Source: Oscillospiraceae bacterium
Lineage (GTDB): Bacteria; Bacillota; Clostridia; Oscillospirales; Ruminococcaceae
Assembly: GCA_017465665.1 (NCBI GenBank)
Contig: JAFTVU010000011.1
Coordinates: forward strand, 62,001 to 126,000
Direction of reading: 5' to 3'
DNA length: 64,000 nucleotides
The position numbers and the translations under genes were made by a program. The notes under the pieces are model-generated. The model ran no database searches and was not told the origin of the DNA. It was given only the letters and a program-made list of their open reading frames with translations. Of the stretch, positions 62,889-64,000 are shown piece by piece. The first letter of the stretch is position 1. Each line of letters starts with the position of its first letter.

Positions 62889-64000
62889 TTACTTTACCTT
62901 TGTATTCTCAACTACCTTGCCGATGCTCTCGCGGTAGTCATCCATAGCTACTACGATGGCAGCCACGTTGGACTTGTTCTCGGCAGAGCTGAACTTCATC
63001 GTCTGCACGTCAGACTTAAGCTGTGTGAAGATATCATCCACCTGCTTAACGCAGCTTGTCTGCTCCTCAATGTTATCGTACAGCTTCTCAAAGCGCTTTG
63101 TAAGATGGCTGAAGCTGTCCTGAAGCTCTGTCATGGTCTGCTCGGAGCGCTGAAGCTCTCTTGCAGAGCCTGCAAACTGCTCGGAGATGGTCTCCACCTG
63201 CTGAAGAAGCTGGCTTACCACCTCAGATACTCGGTCAGAGAAGCGGTCGGAGTTCTCGGAAAGGTTCTTCATCTCACCTGCTACTACAGCAAAGCCTGCT
63301 CCTGCGCTGCCCGCATGGGAAGCCTCTACAGAAGCGTTCAGCGAAAGCAGAGTGGTTCTGAAAGATATATCACCCAGCTGTACTGCGATGTTTGCTACCT
63401 CGTTCATCTGCTCCTTCATATCGCTCACAGCCTGACTTGTCGCCTCTATCATCTCGCTCACGTTCTTGAGCTGGCTCTGCATAGCCTCCATGTTAGTGCC
63501 GTTCTCGTTGAGGGATTCCTCGAACTTTCTCACCTGTCTGTTGAGCTCCACGATATGCTCGTTTGTGGTACGGATCTTGTCCTGAACATCGCCGCAGCTG
63601 TCTGCTACGATACCTGCGCCGCGGATGATATCCGCAGAGCCCTGTTCAAGTCCCTTTGTGCTTTCTGCGATAAGGTGAGAGGAGGAGCTGAAATCATTCT
63701 CCAGCTTCTCGCCCATCTCCTGAATGGAATCAAGAAGTCTTTCGGACTCGGCAGCCTGCTCACGCGCCATATCAATGAACGCACGACCACGCTTGATAGC
63801 AAGGAAGAACAGTATAGCAGCCAGAGTGAATATCACCAGACAAAGCAGGAACTGTGTAAGACCGCCTGCCTTTTCGGGATGGATGAGCAGCATGATGACC
63901 AGCAGCACATCAGCGGCAACGATCTGCACCTTGGTGAACTTAGGCTCCATGTACATACCCGACATACCTATAACAGCAAGGAACATGGGGAAATCATCAC
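62889..64000 (-). CDS. Methyl-accepting chemotaxis-type signalling protein (N-terminus beyond window)
   Basis: The open frame runs through the window end; 370 residues are visible. Two membrane helices lie at the visible start (VQIVAADVLLVIMLLI and FLLCLVIFTLAAILFFLAI). There is no obvious HAMP domain. The coiled-coil signalling region has the variant tip TTLLSLNASVEASHAGSAGA. The usual tip is [15 protein letters not shown], so some CheA contacts differ. It ends in a basic VVENTKVK. It may signal from the membrane without a large outside sensor, unless that lies upstream. Confidence 0.85.
   Translation of the reverse strand, partial: DDFPMFLAVIGMSGMYMEPKFTKVQIVAADVLLVIMLLIHPEKAGGLTQFLLCLVIFTLAAILFFLAIKRGRAFIDMAREQAAESERLLDSIQEMGEKLENDFSSSSHLIAESTKGLEQGSADIIRGAGIVADSCGDVQDKIRTTNEHIVELNRQVRKFEESLNENGTNMEAMQSQLKNVSEMIEATSQAVSDMKEQMNEVANIAVQLGDISFRTTLLSLNASVEASHAGSAGAGFAVVAGEMKNLSENSDRFSDRVSEVVSQLLQQVETISEQFAGSARELQRSEQTMTELQDSFSHLTKRFEKLYDNIEEQTSCVKQVDDIFTQLKSDVQTMKFSSAENKSNVAAIVVAMDDYRESIGKVVENTKVK

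Noticed and set aside
1-64000. CRISPR arrays, tRNA or rRNA genes, insertion sequences, phage genes
   Set aside because: No regularly spaced repeats, no cloverleaf with CCA-adjacent T-loop, no transposase or integrase frames were seen.

Overview
The window reads as chromosomal DNA of an anaerobic Gram-positive gut or rumen bacterium of the Clostridia, most like Ruminococcus or a close relative in the Oscillospiraceae. This is inference from the gene set. Two arabinan/xylan-directed glycoside hydrolases (GH127 and GH43), a sugar-binding lipoprotein, the end of a rhamnulokinase and a bifunctional AdhE point to a plant-fibre fermenter that makes ethanol. The order topA-trmFO-plsX-rnc-(radical SAM)-smc-ftsY followed by rdgB, yhbY, nadD, yqeK and rsfS is a Firmicutes housekeeping block. 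Ribosome binding sites are mostly AGGAGG-like, and many promoters match the sigma-A consensus with 17-base spacers. I saw no tRNA, rRNA, CRISPR array, insertion sequence or phage gene.

Layout. 1-7.5 kb: rhaB end, GH127 enzyme divergent from an AraC-type regulator, a pentapeptide-repeat protein, and a large lipoprotein made of three repeats. 7.5-11.2 kb: adhE behind a Rex-like operator and a highly folded leader, followed by an APH-type kinase. 11.3-15.3 kb: orphan solute-binding lipoprotein with GH43, then a membrane protein. 15.3-20.7 kb: a seven-gene minus-strand run (two unknowns, an LCMT-type methyltransferase, a flavodoxin-fold oxidoreductase, RlmA, CCA enzyme, P-loop protein). 21-27.2 kb: an EF-G paralogue with degenerate G motifs, a CheY-like regulator with an MshEN/CheC-type partner, and a chemoreceptor with a very long cytoplasmic N-terminus. 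27.4-30.9 kb: feoA-feoB and a small cysteine-rich membrane protein, with four copies of a TTAG-N6-CTAA palindrome; one copy sits at the promoter of a divergent small gene. 30.9-53.3 kb: nearly unbroken minus-strand housekeeping genes from infC-rpmI-rplT down to efp and hisC. 53.5-64 kb: a MalT-like regulator, an AT-rich XRE membrane regulator, a glycosyltransferase/YfhO pair, YjbQ, a DUF4097-like protein with a small membrane partner, and a second chemoreceptor cut by the window end.

How the parts fit. The iron genes look like one regulon under a DtxR-type repressor. Ethanol formation appears to be under NADH/NAD control through Rex. The chemotaxis-like genes lie without flagellar genes nearby. 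The most unusual items are the adhE leader RNA or repeat, the receiver plus MshEN/CheC-type module, the shared feo operator set, and the EF-G-like protein lacking a normal NKxD motif.
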